A DNA stretch of 64,000 bases from CALDTK01 sp045110575. Its GTDB lineage: Bacteria; Bacteroidota; Bacteroidia; Chitinophagales; Saprospiraceae. This document shows positions 37,601-46,537 of the stretch, one piece after another (the stretch's first letter is position 1; every line of letters begins with the position of its first letter). The stretch lies in contig JBGCGF010000046.1 in assembly GCA_045110575.1 (NCBI GenBank), positions 12,443-76,442 on the forward strand. Reading direction: 5' to 3'. A program made the position numbers and the translations under genes. Below the pieces are notes generated by a model. It had not been told where the DNA came from. It saw only the letters and a program-made list of their open reading frames with translations, and made no database searches.

Positions 37601-40027
37601 AGCGTTGATGACAACGATAGCTCCGTTTTGCGTAGAGCTCGTTTGCCCTGTCGAGTTGGACACCGTAAGCGTTACATCGTAGCTACCACGAAGGGTAGGC
37701 GTAAAGGTGAACGGATCTTGACTTGAAGAGAACGCAGTAGCATCAGGTCGAGTGATCTCATACGTGAGTGAAGTAACGGTTCCTGTAGAAGTAGAGGTAA
37801 GCGTTACAGGGGCACCGAAGCAAACTTCCCCTACCGTATTAAAGCTTGCAACTGGTGCAGACGAAATCGTAACCATTCTAGTGGTCATAACTGATCCACA
37901 GATATTGGTCACCGTTTGGGTAATGGTGTAGGTTCCGCCCATGCTATAGGTATGCGTTGGACTTGCATCCGTGCTCGAGTTACCGTCGCCAAAATCGTAG
38001 AGATAGGTATCTGCGTTGCTACTTGCATCCGTTATTGTGACTGTTGTGCCGCTTATGCTTTCGCTAAAACCTGCAACAGCCGCGTCCACTACAGTGATGT
38101 ATGCCACTTGAGCACTTGTTGTGCCGCCCGTTGAATTCGATGCAATAAGCTCAACATCAAACGTGCCTGCTGAAGAATAAACAACTGTTGGGCTTGCCGA
38201 AGTACTGCTCGATGGAGTTCCTCCTGGGAAAGACCATGAATACGTGTCAACGACTCCTGTACTTGTACTCGTAAACGTTACACTGTGCGGTGCACAACCG
38301 GTCTGAGCCGTACTTGTGAAGGACGCAGTAGGTGGGACGAGAACTTCAAAGAAAATCTCCGATGCCACTTGACCGCAGCTATTGAACGCTGTGAGAACGA
38401 TGTTGTACGTTCCTGGGGCCGAATACGTATGTATCGGCTCAAATTCATTACTGAAATTACCGTCGCCGAAACTCCAAGAATAACCTGTTGCTCCAACGGT
38501 GAGGTTGTCGAACTCCACAACTAATGGAGCGACTACTGCTGCCGTAAAGTTGGCCAGCGGCAGTGGGTTAACTGTAATAAACCCTACTGCTGTTTCTGTA
38601 TCCGTTCCGAACGCATTGGTTACGGTTAGCGTGACATCATGTGTACCTGGAGAAGTATACGTCACGGTTGGATTCTGATCAGTTGATGTACTCGGCGTTG
38701 CTCCGGGGAAGGTCCAAGACCAACTATCAGCATTTGTGCTTTGATCGCTAAAGGTTACTTGTTGGTTTTGACAAACCGACTGAGGTGTTCCTGTAAAGGA
38801 TGCGACCGGAGGTGTTGGTCCACCACAGTTGAATGAGGAAAGACAGTTACGACTAGGACCGAACGCATTGATCACACCAATAGAGTTACTACTCCACGTT
38901 GACGTGTTTTGTACGGAAGGGGCCATGATGAATGGTGAACCACCCGCATCGTGAAGGCTATTGAAATTGTGCCCGATCTCATGACTCACGAGCACGCGAG
39001 TCAAATCTGCATTCGTAGTAAAGTCTTGAAGTACATGGTAACGGGATCCGCCGCAGAGTCCACCTACCCATGCAACACCAATGGTTGGTCCATTAAAGTT
39101 TCGTCTAGTCCAAAGCTGACCGAGATCATGGCTAGAGCTAAAGCCTCCGCCACCCCATCCGGTAAAATCATTCAAAAGGGCACTTGCACTAGTGCTCGCA
39201 GTCCATGGATCTGTTCCTGAAACAGTAGTAACAAACTGCTCTACCACAGAGAAGATATAGTCATCTGCAAACTGACCAGAGTAATCTGTGTTCACAAACG
39301 CCATTACACCAGCATTTCGAGCTTCAAGTGCTACAGCGTTGCTGCCATACGCTTGGAACATACTGAAGTCTGATGCGATTGCAATCTCAACAGTGAAACA
39401 TGTTAGCTGCGTTCTGCCCGCAGCCTCTTCTTCCGACTTGTGATCTTCATTGCCTTCATGCGACTCATGGTTAAGCTCATCTGCTCCACACATGTGATCA
39501 TCTGGAAGGATACCATCCTTACCTCTAAAGAGAAGTAAGTCTTCTGCTGGTGCAGATGGGTCGGTTAACCAAAGGCTTTGGAAGAAAAGAGCATCTCCTT
39601 CTTCAGCAATCAAACCGTAAACGAAATCATCAACGATCGTAAAACAGATCTCTTGAGGCTTAGGGCCTCGAGTAAATCCTCGATACGTCATGTTCTCGCT
39701 TCGAGGACGTGTTTCGATGCCATTTTCCGTTTGAATACGTAGCACGTAATCTTCAGATCGTGGATCGAATGGCTCTACATCTACAGTCCATTGCTCGTCT
39801 CCAAGTCCGAGTGTAAAAGACGCATGGCCTTCTTTGTCGGTTAGGAACGATTTCAATGCGTCCTCATCAAACGTTACACGTTCAAAATCACTGAATTCCT
39901 TCCCTATCACAGCTGCTGCTTCGGGGCTAATTCGAGATTGACTCGTGGATGATTGAAAGGTTGGTAGTTGGGCAAAAAGGCTACTTGCTAGCAAGAGGCT
40001 AACAAAAAGGGGTAAGAGGTTCCTCAT
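34685..40027 (-). CDS. T9SS-secreted M12B-like zinc metalloprotease with 16 PKD domains and type A sorting domain
   Basis: 1780 aa. A signal peptide (1-20) is followed by a propeptide-like region (about 21-200) with a lone DDHMCG (Cys180) reminiscent of a cysteine switch. The catalytic domain (about 205-400) has HEIGHNFNSLHD (His349, Glu350, His353, His359) and a Met-turn candidate IMAP (Met368); this is the extended reprolysin/metzincin zinc motif. Sixteen PKD domains follow from about 403, strictly alternating between a 'GCAPHSVTF...WSFPGGTPS' type and a 'WDFGDGNSS..HTY' type. The last 80 residues form a type A T9SS sorting domain (LFPNPTGGNTTW ... YEHQVRVVKQ). By family knowledge this is an extracellular protease, activated by propeptide removal and anchored or released after sorting. 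Substrate unknown. One 14-bp motif copy lies inside (38057-38070). Confidence 0.9.
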   Translation of the reverse strand: MRNLLPLFVSLLLASSLFAQLPTFQSSTSQSRISPEAAAVIGKEFSDFERVTFDEDALKSFLTDKEGHASFTLGLGDEQWTVDVEPFDPRSEDYVLRIQTENGIETRPRSENMTYRGFTRGPKPQEICFTIVDDFVYGLIAEEGDALFFQSLWLTDPSAPAEDLLLFRGKDGILPDDHMCGADELNHESHEGNEDHKSEEEAAGRTQLTCFTVEIAIASDFSMFQAYGSNAVALEARNAGVMAFVNTDYSGQFADDYIFSVVEQFVTTVSGTDPWTASTSASALLNDFTGWGGGGFSSSHDLGQLWTRRNFNGPTIGVAWVGGLCGGSRYHVLQDFTTNADLTRVLVSHEIGHNFNSLHDAGGSPFIMAPSVQNTSTWSSNSIGVINAFGPSRNCLSSFNCGGPTPPVASFTGTPQSVCQNQQVTFSDQSTNADSWSWTFPGATPSTSTDQNPTVTYTSPGTHDVTLTVTNAFGTDTETAVGFITVNPLPLANFTAAVVAPLVVEFDNLTVGATGYSWSFGDGNFSNEFEPIHTYSAPGTYNIVLTAFNSCGQVASEIFFEVLVPPTASFTSTAQTGCAPHSVTFTSTSTGVVDTYSWSFPGGTPSSSTSASPTVVYSSAGTFDVELIASNSTGGTTSAQVAYITVVDAAVAGFSESISGTTVTITDASSNADTYLYDFGDGNSSTDASPTHTYSMGGTYTITQTVTNICGSVMTTRMVTISSAPVASFNTVGEVCFGAPVTLTSTSTGTVTSLTYEITRPDATAFSSSQDPFTFTPTLRGSYDVTLTVSNSTGQTSSTQNGAIVVINAPTTTFSFSTAGQTVTFAGEVLPVLQGATATYSWDFGDGGTSSDANPLHTYAAPGTYTVSLTAFNGCEAEISTQTITVGSSPNASISRSPSGDICPGDQVTYTATVTGTANSITWDLPGASNTSPTGASVSVTYAQSGTFDASVEVCNALGCNTTSSSGEVTVQAATVAAFTVATQGALGVVITNNATNGTAYSYDFGDGNSSSDENPSHTYSSPGTYTIEQTVTGPCNNDVTTSTVTVGQAPTASFTSNPGGGSICPGETVSYTSTSTAASSFSWSFPGGTPSTSTDQNVQVVYASAGSYDVSLEVTNALGTDTETQTNYIVVEEEPTAAFGSSVSGLTVSFNDQSSNATSYAWDFGDGNSSSMSDPTHTYASSGTYTVTLEVTNTCGTDQSTASVTVLAAPVAEFSNTTSQGCAPHSISFDASGSTGATSVAWSFPGGTPSTSTDVSPTVVYNTVGSYDVTLTVSNSTGTDSETTTNLVVIDEAPTALFTSSINALTATFTNQSTGGSSYAWDFGDGSNTATQSAIHTYTMSGTYTVNLDVTNACGTVRYSETITVLAAPVAAFSQTITSGCAPLAVTYDASTSTDVGTLEWSFPGGTPATSTDPMPTVMYAAGGTFSASLTVTNATGTDTEIATDLVVVAPLAVASFNSDVNMLSVDFTSTSTNANTYSWDFGNGMTSSEVSPTVTYTTAGTYTVTLTVTNACGQDVSTQSVVVAEGLPNAEFSISETSGCAPLMVRLTDETTGSPTAWSWTVSSNTGANFMSTDQNPVFTLTQAGVYTFTLEATNAAGSTTEVRSDVVTVFAAPTVLAEVASINGLMVTFDATLTDADAYIWDFGDGNTSNIEDPLHTYAANGTYTITLTATNDCGEVSGTTTVTIMTSGVGELPAGASFNLFPNPTGGNTTWSLSGVPSEPLTLTVTDVLGREVIRETLGSASTFRQNLSLENWAAGVYVVRLKAKSYEHQVRVVKQ

Positions 40028-40347
40028 CTAGTCCGGAAATCTTTGGTAAAGAAAATGTCAGTTGGCATCTGGGGGTATGTGCTGCTATTGAGAAGCACCA
40101 AAATCGAAGATGGTTTATTTCCTAAAAATTTAAGGAAAAAACCGACCTAAAGTCCTCACAGACAACATAAAAATGCTGCTAAAGTGACAAAATACCCCAT
40201 ATCTGTAAAGATATAGACGGTATAACGCCATCATATCCTTCGTATTGCACACTTTCTTTAACGTCGTCGTAACAAGACTTTACGCAGTCCTTAAACGTAT
40301 CGTCTATAGGTCTGCAATAGCTTTGTGGAGACACAAAATCACTAGTC
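40028..40347. other. Long divergent intergenic region
   Basis: A 320-nt AT-rich gap between the protease gene and the lipoprotein gene. It holds a palindrome at 40118-40138 (TTTCCTAAA...TTTAAGGAAA) that would sit in the protease leader, a small hairpin near 40199-40214 (ATATC...GATAT), and the TAGCTTTG box at 40318. No gene was seen. Confidence 0.5.
40318..40325 (+). promoter_or_regulatory. Bacteroidota -7 promoter box (TAGCTTTG)
   Basis: Exact TAnnTTTG, 22 nt before the ATG at 40348. Confidence 0.7.
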
Positions 40348-41508
40348 ATGCTACGTCTCACATCTCTTCTTTGCCTATTTGCACTTCTTGTTGCTTGCGC
40401 TCCACAGAAGCTTCTTGAGAAAGGAAAGCCAGCGAAAGCTTTCGAACGTGCAGCATCACAAGCGGAACGTAACTCAAATGCAAAAACGAGTACGCTTGAC
40501 GCACTCGCCACGTCATATAGCATCTTACAGTCTTCTGACTATGACCAGGTGTCTCGCCTTGCAAATAGTAATAGCCCAACACGCTGGGAAGGCATGGTCG
40601 GTCAACTTGACCGGTTAGAGGCCAGAAGGCGCAGAGTTGCTGCAATTCGCAGACAAACGAAGCGGGTTGTACGTCTAGACCAGTCTATCGAGCCTGCTTA
40701 CGCACAAGAGCTCGTTGTTGCCAAAAGAGAAGCTGCGGCACACCTTCTGCGCCAAAGCAAGAGCTTACTTGCCTTAGCTGAGAACGGTGACATGCTCGCT
40801 GCCCGTGAGGCATTTGCTAACCTTGAAAGAAGAGATCGCTATGCCGCCCGTACTGCCGGGATTAACAACCTCAGCCAGCGTGCTGTCTATTTAGGCACAA
40901 TCCGAGTTGCATTAGACGCTCAAGGTGGAGTCTCTAACCAAGACATTGATCGCATAGGACTTGCTACTGAGCGTGCATTAAGTAGCCAGTGGGTTGAAGT
41001 ATACCCACTCAACGAGAGAGGTTCGGCCGATGCACACTTGATCGCAGAATTAGACATTGCTACACCTTATGTCGCTCCACTCGTGCGAGATCAAACTCGA
41101 GAGCGCTTTGAAAGAAGTGTCGAGAAGCGTAAGAAGGTAGGTGTCGACACTTCTGGCAACCCAATCTTTCAGGTTATGCAGAAGGAGTTAAAGGCAACAG
41201 TTGTCACCAAAACCCTCTACAGACAATCAACTACGAGTGCACGCCTCACCATCCTAAATGCAAAAACAGGAACGGTCATTAAGCGTCGTGAATTCAGCGG
41301 GACATATGTCTTTGAAGACTTTACTACTCGAATCAGAGGAGACCGTGAAGCACTTGGTGATTTCTGCCCACCGCAGCTCGATCAGCCATTGAGTATACCT
41401 CCTTCAATTTTCGCCATGGAGGACGCTGCCATTGAGGCTTTAAGGTGCGCCGTTCCACGCATCAACTTAGATCGAGCAGTCGATAAGGCAGCATTCGTGG
41501 CCCGATAA
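40348..41508 (+). CDS. Predicted lipoprotein of unknown function
   Basis: 386 aa. The N-terminus MLRLTSLLCLFALLVAC is a lipoprotein signal with lipobox LVAC (Cys17 lipidated). The mature part starts with a helical, Arg/Lys/Ala-rich repeat-like region (PAKAFERAASQAERNSNAKTS; KREAAAHLLRQSKSLLA) that looks like TPR-type helices. A mixed alpha/beta C-terminal half follows (VEVYPLNERGSADAHLIAELDI; TTRIRGDREALGDFCP). Presumably anchored to the inner or outer membrane facing the periplasm. No named family recognised. It has its own promoter box and terminator, so it is monocistronic. Confidence 0.72.
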   Translation: MLRLTSLLCLFALLVACAPQKLLEKGKPAKAFERAASQAERNSNAKTSTLDALATSYSILQSSDYDQVSRLANSNSPTRWEGMVGQLDRLEARRRRVAAIRRQTKRVVRLDQSIEPAYAQELVVAKREAAAHLLRQSKSLLALAENGDMLAAREAFANLERRDRYAARTAGINNLSQRAVYLGTIRVALDAQGGVSNQDIDRIGLATERALSSQWVEVYPLNERGSADAHLIAELDIATPYVAPLVRDQTRERFERSVEKRKKVGVDTSGNPIFQVMQKELKATVVTKTLYRQSTTSARLTILNAKTGTVIKRREFSGTYVFEDFTTRIRGDREALGDFCPPQLDQPLSIPPSIFAMEDAAIEALRCAVPRINLDRAVDKAAFVAR

Positions 41509-41521
41509 TCGATTACTTCTT

Positions 41522-41562
41522 GAAGGGTAGCCCGTTCCAACTGGCTACCCTTCTTTGTTTTT
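41522..41562 (+). terminator. Rho-independent terminator
   Basis: GAAGGGTAGCC-loop-GGCTACCCTTC followed by TTTGTTTTT, just after the lipoprotein stop. Confidence 0.92.
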
Positions 41563-41679
41563 CGTTGAATTACTCATGATTCACTGGTGAATTGTGAATG
41601 AGACAGTAGACTTCAAACACAGTTTAAGTAACCACTCTAGGGCAGACTATAAAGGATAGCCCAGAAGGGTTTAACTCCC

Positions 41680-41687
41680 TAGTTTTG
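41680..41687 (+). promoter_or_regulatory. Bacteroidota -7 promoter box (TAGTTTTG)
   Basis: Exact TAnnTTTG, 21 nt before the ATG at 41709. This supports that start over the in-frame ATG at 41685. Confidence 0.65.
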
Positions 41688-41708
41688 AAGTTCGTACACA
41701 CAGACTTT

Positions 41709-42809
41709 ATGAAATTTTCTTTTGCAACTCCTTTTCCTTTTTCCCTTCTCGTACTACTCTGTTCGGCTACCCTTCTACTAGGGTCCTGCACATGTTTAAC
41801 TTGCGATGACGATGGAGATCCGGTAGGCATGCCGACTGAAAATGCGGCTTGGGATACCACCACGGTTTCAACTACAGAGCGAATTATTGCGCTTCACAGC
41901 AAGCCCGACGAACTGCTCGCCTTCACGAAAAGTGAGTTCCTTCGAATTGCAGCTATAACGGATAACGTTATTGAACGACGAACTTTTCTACCTCGTTATC
42001 AAGCGCTCGGCCAACCAGCCGTAAACGATTTGATGTTTGCACGTGGCCTAAGTGACACCCGCGACGGAGCAGATATCGTTGAATTCCAACTCGTCTTGAA
42101 CCCAGCCGAAGTAGAGCGATTCTACATTGATAGCATCACCACACAGTTGCTTGCTATTGAGGACGACGGTGCTCAAATTGGCGCATTTAACGACCTAGGA
42201 ACGATCTACGTTCAACCGGTCATTCAACGCAACGAGCGTCGCTTGGGGATGCTAATCTTCTCACTCACGACTGATCAGACCTTCACGGAATTTACAGATG
42301 TATCGTTTGTAGGACTAATTGATTTTCCTACCGTCCGCGAAGCAGCTCGGGTCGTTTCTTCTATTCGATTCATTGACGACCACTTCTACATCGCGACCAA
42401 GTTTGGCGCGTATCGCCTAAGTGAGTCTGGAGTTCTAGAAACCCTTATCGCTAGCCCAACGGACATTCGCGACATCTTCAAGTACGATGGACGCTTCTAT
42501 GCTACTCAAGTATCTCTTGCTCCAATGTTTGTAAGCAACTCAGGCCAGAACTGGCAGAGTTCGGGAATCGTAACCGATTTAAGATTGGTAGACGTATTCG
42601 GTGACCAATTGGTTTCTCAAGAGCTAGAAGGCTGGAGATACAACCTCACCGATGACCTAATGCAGATCCCTGAAGAACTTGAGATGAATGAGTCATTTGG
42701 AAACCTCACGAACGATCAATTTTTCGGAATCGACAAACTAGGTTCGTCCTTCTACCTTGGTTTTGAGAACCGACTCTACAAGACGGACAGTCTTCGCGTG
42801 ACGCCCTAG
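41709..42809 (+). CDS. Predicted lipoprotein, possibly beta-propeller-like, function unknown
   Basis: 366 aa from ATG 41709, chosen because it begins a lipoprotein signal (hydrophobic stretch then LLLGSC, Cys27) and sits 21 nt after a promoter box. The earlier ATG at 41685 lies on that box. The mature part has repeating beta-strand blocks such as ERIIALHSKPDELLAFTK, IRFIDDHFYIATKFGAYRL and IFKYDGRFYATQVS, which suggest blades of a propeller or WD/kelch-like fold, but no family was recognised. Expected to be surface- or periplasm-anchored. It is followed 160 nt later by the large exported protein gene. Confidence 0.7.
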   Translation: MKFSFATPFPFSLLVLLCSATLLLGSCTCLTCDDDGDPVGMPTENAAWDTTTVSTTERIIALHSKPDELLAFTKSEFLRIAAITDNVIERRTFLPRYQALGQPAVNDLMFARGLSDTRDGADIVEFQLVLNPAEVERFYIDSITTQLLAIEDDGAQIGAFNDLGTIYVQPVIQRNERRLGMLIFSLTTDQTFTEFTDVSFVGLIDFPTVREAARVVSSIRFIDDHFYIATKFGAYRLSESGVLETLIASPTDIRDIFKYDGRFYATQVSLAPMFVSNSGQNWQSSGIVTDLRLVDVFGDQLVSQELEGWRYNLTDDLMQIPEELEMNESFGNLTNDQFFGIDKLGSSFYLGFENRLYKTDSLRVTP

Positions 42810-42969
42810 TCGCAGAGAACATTAGGTTTTAGCGAAAAGAAATCACTAGGCTCTTTGAGAAATCTTGGGCCTAGCTATCGCTTGCGCGTCAATTCACGTA
42901 AAAGTTTGGGAGAATTGGCGCCCAAGTCACATTACATCTTTTAGTGGTACGTTGTTTGCCTAGAGATAA

Positions 42970-45900
42970 GTGAATACCCTTCTCTTGCCTCCCTACACCC
43001 TAAATCGCATACTATTTCTGCTTGGTGCCATGTGCTACCTCAGTGTTGTAGCGCACGCCCAGGAAGATCGAGACACGACGAGCTTGGTTGGGAAAGTCGA
43101 ACATGCCGCCCGAAAAGGGCAAAAGCGAGCAATCAGAGACTTGATGAGCCTCGTCAACGACCCTTCGGTCGAACTTGAAGCTCGGGCAGGTCTCACAGAC
43201 CTCACGCTTTTTAAAGACGAGGTAGATGTTAAAACTGCGAGCAAGCAACAGTTGCTCGACTTCTACTACAGTAACAGCGAAAAACTGCGATACAGCAGCC
43301 TCCTCAACGGGTTTTACTGTACGCCGATTGAAGAGCAGAATACGGATTACAAGCTCATAACGCTGGATGCATACCAAATGAGCGATCGCTCAATGCACCT
43401 GCGGAAGTACATCAAGTACATAGATCAGGCGATTGAATACAAATCAATTTCAGACCTGCGTGATCTCGTAGAGAAAGTCGCAGACCTTCAACTTTTAGAA
43501 GGTCAAGCTTACTTGCTCAGCCTCTTAGATGGACCAGCAGGAGAATTGCTGTCTCAAGATTTAGATGCGTTTTTGCATTATCTCGATCAGCTCATGATGC
43601 GGCCGAGCGTCGAAGTGGCAGAGACACTTTTTGAGAGTGAATCAAAAGGCTACCTCCGCAATGGATCTTTGGCAAACTACCTGAGCCGCCTGTGCAACAT
43701 GCCGTTTCGCGCAAGCTGGACAACAAAGAAGCACAAGGCGAAGTACGATAGACTGCTTGATTCTTTAGGAGGCCTATCGCGTGTACGCGTCTTTGGATAC
43801 TCCGAGAGTCTTCCTTTCTCGCTTTCTCATTTTAGAGATCCCGTTGACTACTACGGTAGGATCCTTTCGGAACCTGGAATAAGACCCTACGTACAGCACA
43901 ATGCATTGATCGACCTTGTCGAGACAAACCATCCGCGAGCGCTGTTTTACATAAGTACACAGCTCTTAAAGGCACAGAAAGGGAACACCGTTTACCCTGC
44001 GGTGCATTACTTGTATTTCTTACGTAAGCTCACAAATCTAGGTGTCGCAGTACCTGATGATGAAGGCCGAATGGTCTATCAACTCGATGTGATCAGAGAC
44101 CGCACGGCACTGGTCAACTTCATTCGATACTGGGGGAAGCATTATGAAGACTATGAGTACGACGAGCACCGCCTACGTTTCGTTAACCGCCATGACTTAA
44201 GTCTTGAAACGGAGAACCTTGAGCGTCTTTTCAGATTGCTCAATTCAGAAAACAACACGGTTGCCCTTCAGGCATACGAGCGACTAGCCCGAGCCGACCC
44301 TGTAGAGGTCTTCCAACTTGTCAATAAGTACAAGGACCTCCTTCGAAATACGAACAACAAAGTCCCCTCTCTAAAAGACGGTCACTTGCAGCAAACGGTT
44401 CAACTCACAGCATACTGTGAACGCAACCGTATTGACTATATGTCGACGCCGATTCTACAAGGGAAACTAGACAGCTTACTTCTTGAGCTTAGTCCTCAAA
44501 TTAGAATCGCACTCGAGAATCGCATCATTGAGATGAGCGAGCTAGCAGACTTAACGGCAATCGAATACTGGGCCTCGATAAATCAATATGACCTTGATGC
44601 TGGATACTCCATTGGGAGAATCCTAGACTACAGCTATACCCGACACTGGCCGCAACTTGTTGAGTCAGATACAGACCTCCGACTTTTCCTCAAAAAGGCC
44701 ATTCTTTTCGCAAGAATGGAAGGTATCGGGATTAGTGATGACTACCTCAAGAAATTTGAATCGCTCAGTGACAACGAACGCAGAAGGCTAAAAACCTTAT
44801 TGACTTCCGAATCCGACAAGCACATCTCAAGAGGAATCAAAAGGGTCATCAAACAAGATGAAGCCTCAGATCATGACTTCACGGAGCTAGACAACTTCCT
44901 TGAGACACCCGAGCAGTTTTCAAAGCCAGAATTACTCGAGCTACCTCCTCCTGTACTCGAACAACTGAGTGAGCTGCTTTGGCGAATCCAAGACGACGCT
45001 ACACCAAAAGCGAAATTCCTATACCGCTGCTACCTCGATAGCAAGCTCTCCCTAGATCTCGTACCAGACTTAATGGCGCTCCTCATCCATGAAGAGCCTT
45101 CAAATAAGAAAAGCTCCAGGCAAATAGCGAAGCTGCTAAGTCGCATCTATCACTATACGTTTGACAAGAAAGATGGCGATCAGGCTGAACAGTGGCTCGC
45201 CTATTGGAAACAGAACAATACGACCTACACCAAGTGGGGCGAAGACTTCTTCAATCGACACATTGTGCGGATTGAAAGCAATGAAAAAGTCACCGGTCCT
45301 GAGCTGAACGAAGTGCTTCGTTCACCATACTACGCCAATGATAAGCATCGACAGATCGTTCTTGATGCGCTTCCAAAATTGACGAGCAATCGTCACCTCT
45401 TGATGCTCCGCTTTGAGCCTTCTCTCTCTTGGAATGAGCGGGGTGTGCTGAGTGGGTTGAACTTGAAATACAAGGACCTACAAGATTTAGACAAGTTATT
45501 CTCCGAAGTTCCTCCAGCGGAATTGATCGACTATATCGTTACTGAATCATCGGCCTATCCAATGGATGAACAGGGAAAGCTGTTCAATGCGTTGATGCGT
45601 AAACCTTGGATCGAGGAGCTATTTGACGATCCTCGCTTTTCGGAGCACGCGCCAAGTTTTGCAAAAGGCCTCAATTGGTACCTCGACGAAGGCGACATGC
45701 TTTCAGAATTTGAAGAACAGAACACCGCGCTCAACCTTGCCAGACTTCAGTTCATCAACAAGACCGTCGAAGAACGCTTGCGAATGAGTTTCGAACTCGA
45801 CATTGACGAAGCAGCTCGATTGCGCGTACAGGAAAGCATTCTCTCTCGCGTCAACTACGAAGACCTACCCGCTGTCATGGCGCTCATTCCTAGGTTTGCA

Positions 45901-46377
45901 GAAGTAAACGGCAAGCGTCCGTACAACTTCTTGAACAGAGATTTTGGGCTCCCAATCTTTAACATTGATGCAAAGGAAGTCATTGACACTTTCATCAATC
46001 GTCATGCTCGATTATCGCAACAAGCATTGTATCAGACGTATCTGTCTGGCTTTGGGCTAGACCTGATTGCAGAAGACAATACGCTCAACTACACGGAGAT
46101 CTACTCGATTCTTCGTTACGACATTGTACTCCCCTTCATCAGTGGAGGTGGAAATCGACGAGACCTTTACACCTACGGCGTTATTCGCCTACTTGAACTG
46201 ACCCTTGACACCCGTCTAGGATTCCACGAAAAACTGAATGAGAACCAGCTGTTCTATTCCTTTTCAGCCAGCCGTCGAGCAGAAGCCTGGGCAAAGTACC
46301 TGCGTGAACAAGGCCTCGTCACGCCAGATCAACTGCCAAAGCGACCTAGTTTCAATACAACGACCACTAAGGCGTAA
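42970..46377 (+). CDS. Large exported protein of unknown function (1135 aa)
   Basis: The frame starts with GTG at 42970; the first 31 residues (NTLLLPPYTLNRILFLLGAMCYLSVVAHAQ) form a signal peptide, so this start is kept. The mature part is charged and mostly helical (many Leu-Glu-Arg-Asp heptad-like blocks, e.g. LSRIYHYTFDKKDGDQAEQW). It has HEAT/TPR-like character along its length and no Cys-rich modules, PKD domains or T9SS sorting domain. Expected location is therefore periplasm or outer-membrane-associated. No family recognised and no catalytic motif seen. The 160-nt gap upstream contains an inverted repeat (CTAGGC...GCCTAG near 42853-42881) and a near-copy of the 14-bp motif (42826-42839). 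Confidence 0.75.
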   Translation: MNTLLLPPYTLNRILFLLGAMCYLSVVAHAQEDRDTTSLVGKVEHAARKGQKRAIRDLMSLVNDPSVELEARAGLTDLTLFKDEVDVKTASKQQLLDFYYSNSEKLRYSSLLNGFYCTPIEEQNTDYKLITLDAYQMSDRSMHLRKYIKYIDQAIEYKSISDLRDLVEKVADLQLLEGQAYLLSLLDGPAGELLSQDLDAFLHYLDQLMMRPSVEVAETLFESESKGYLRNGSLANYLSRLCNMPFRASWTTKKHKAKYDRLLDSLGGLSRVRVFGYSESLPFSLSHFRDPVDYYGRILSEPGIRPYVQHNALIDLVETNHPRALFYISTQLLKAQKGNTVYPAVHYLYFLRKLTNLGVAVPDDEGRMVYQLDVIRDRTALVNFIRYWGKHYEDYEYDEHRLRFVNRHDLSLETENLERLFRLLNSENNTVALQAYERLARADPVEVFQLVNKYKDLLRNTNNKVPSLKDGHLQQTVQLTAYCERNRIDYMSTPILQGKLDSLLLELSPQIRIALENRIIEMSELADLTAIEYWASINQYDLDAGYSIGRILDYSYTRHWPQLVESDTDLRLFLKKAILFARMEGIGISDDYLKKFESLSDNERRRLKTLLTSESDKHISRGIKRVIKQDEASDHDFTELDNFLETPEQFSKPELLELPPPVLEQLSELLWRIQDDATPKAKFLYRCYLDSKLSLDLVPDLMALLIHEEPSNKKSSRQIAKLLSRIYHYTFDKKDGDQAEQWLAYWKQNNTTYTKWGEDFFNRHIVRIESNEKVTGPELNEVLRSPYYANDKHRQIVLDALPKLTSNRHLLMLRFEPSLSWNERGVLSGLNLKYKDLQDLDKLFSEVPPAELIDYIVTESSAYPMDEQGKLFNALMRKPWIEELFDDPRFSEHAPSFAKGLNWYLDEGDMLSEFEEQNTALNLARLQFINKTVEERLRMSFELDIDEAARLRVQESILSRVNYEDLPAVMALIPRFAEVNGKRPYNFLNRDFGLPIFNIDAKEVIDTFINRHARLSQQALYQTYLSGFGLDLIAEDNTLNYTEIYSILRYDIVLPFISGGGNRRDLYTYGVIRLLELTLDTRLGFHEKLNENQLFYSFSASRRAEAWAKYLREQGLVTPDQLPKRPSFNTTTTKA

Positions 46378-46470
46378 GTGTCCTTGAAACGCCCTGCAAC
46401 AACACTACTGGCGCATAAGCTGTCGTCAAACGTGCATCTGAAGTTCTTTTAGCGAAATTTTAAGAGTGTT

Positions 46471-46484
46471 GCTTTCGCCAAAAC
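46471..46484 (-). repeat. GTTTTNGCGAAAGC iterated motif, intergenic copy
   Basis: Exact GTTTTGGCGAAAGC on the minus strand, 53 nt before the start of the small beta-barrel protein gene. A partial copy (TTTTAGCGAAA) lies 25 nt upstream. Confidence 0.85.
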
Positions 46485-46537
46485 ACAACTTATATCCCCG
46501 ATATTACGTCCTTTATACTACAATCAAACTCCTCACG

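Noticed and set aside
4434..40027. Repeats of the T9SS genes considered as CRISPR or tandem DNA repeats
   Set aside because: Similarity is at protein-module level with diverged DNA and long periods (240-840 bp); no short identical repeats with spacers.
41624..41863. 79-codon minus frame over the start of the second lipoprotein
   Set aside because: Overlaps a well supported promoter box and lipoprotein signal on the other strand.
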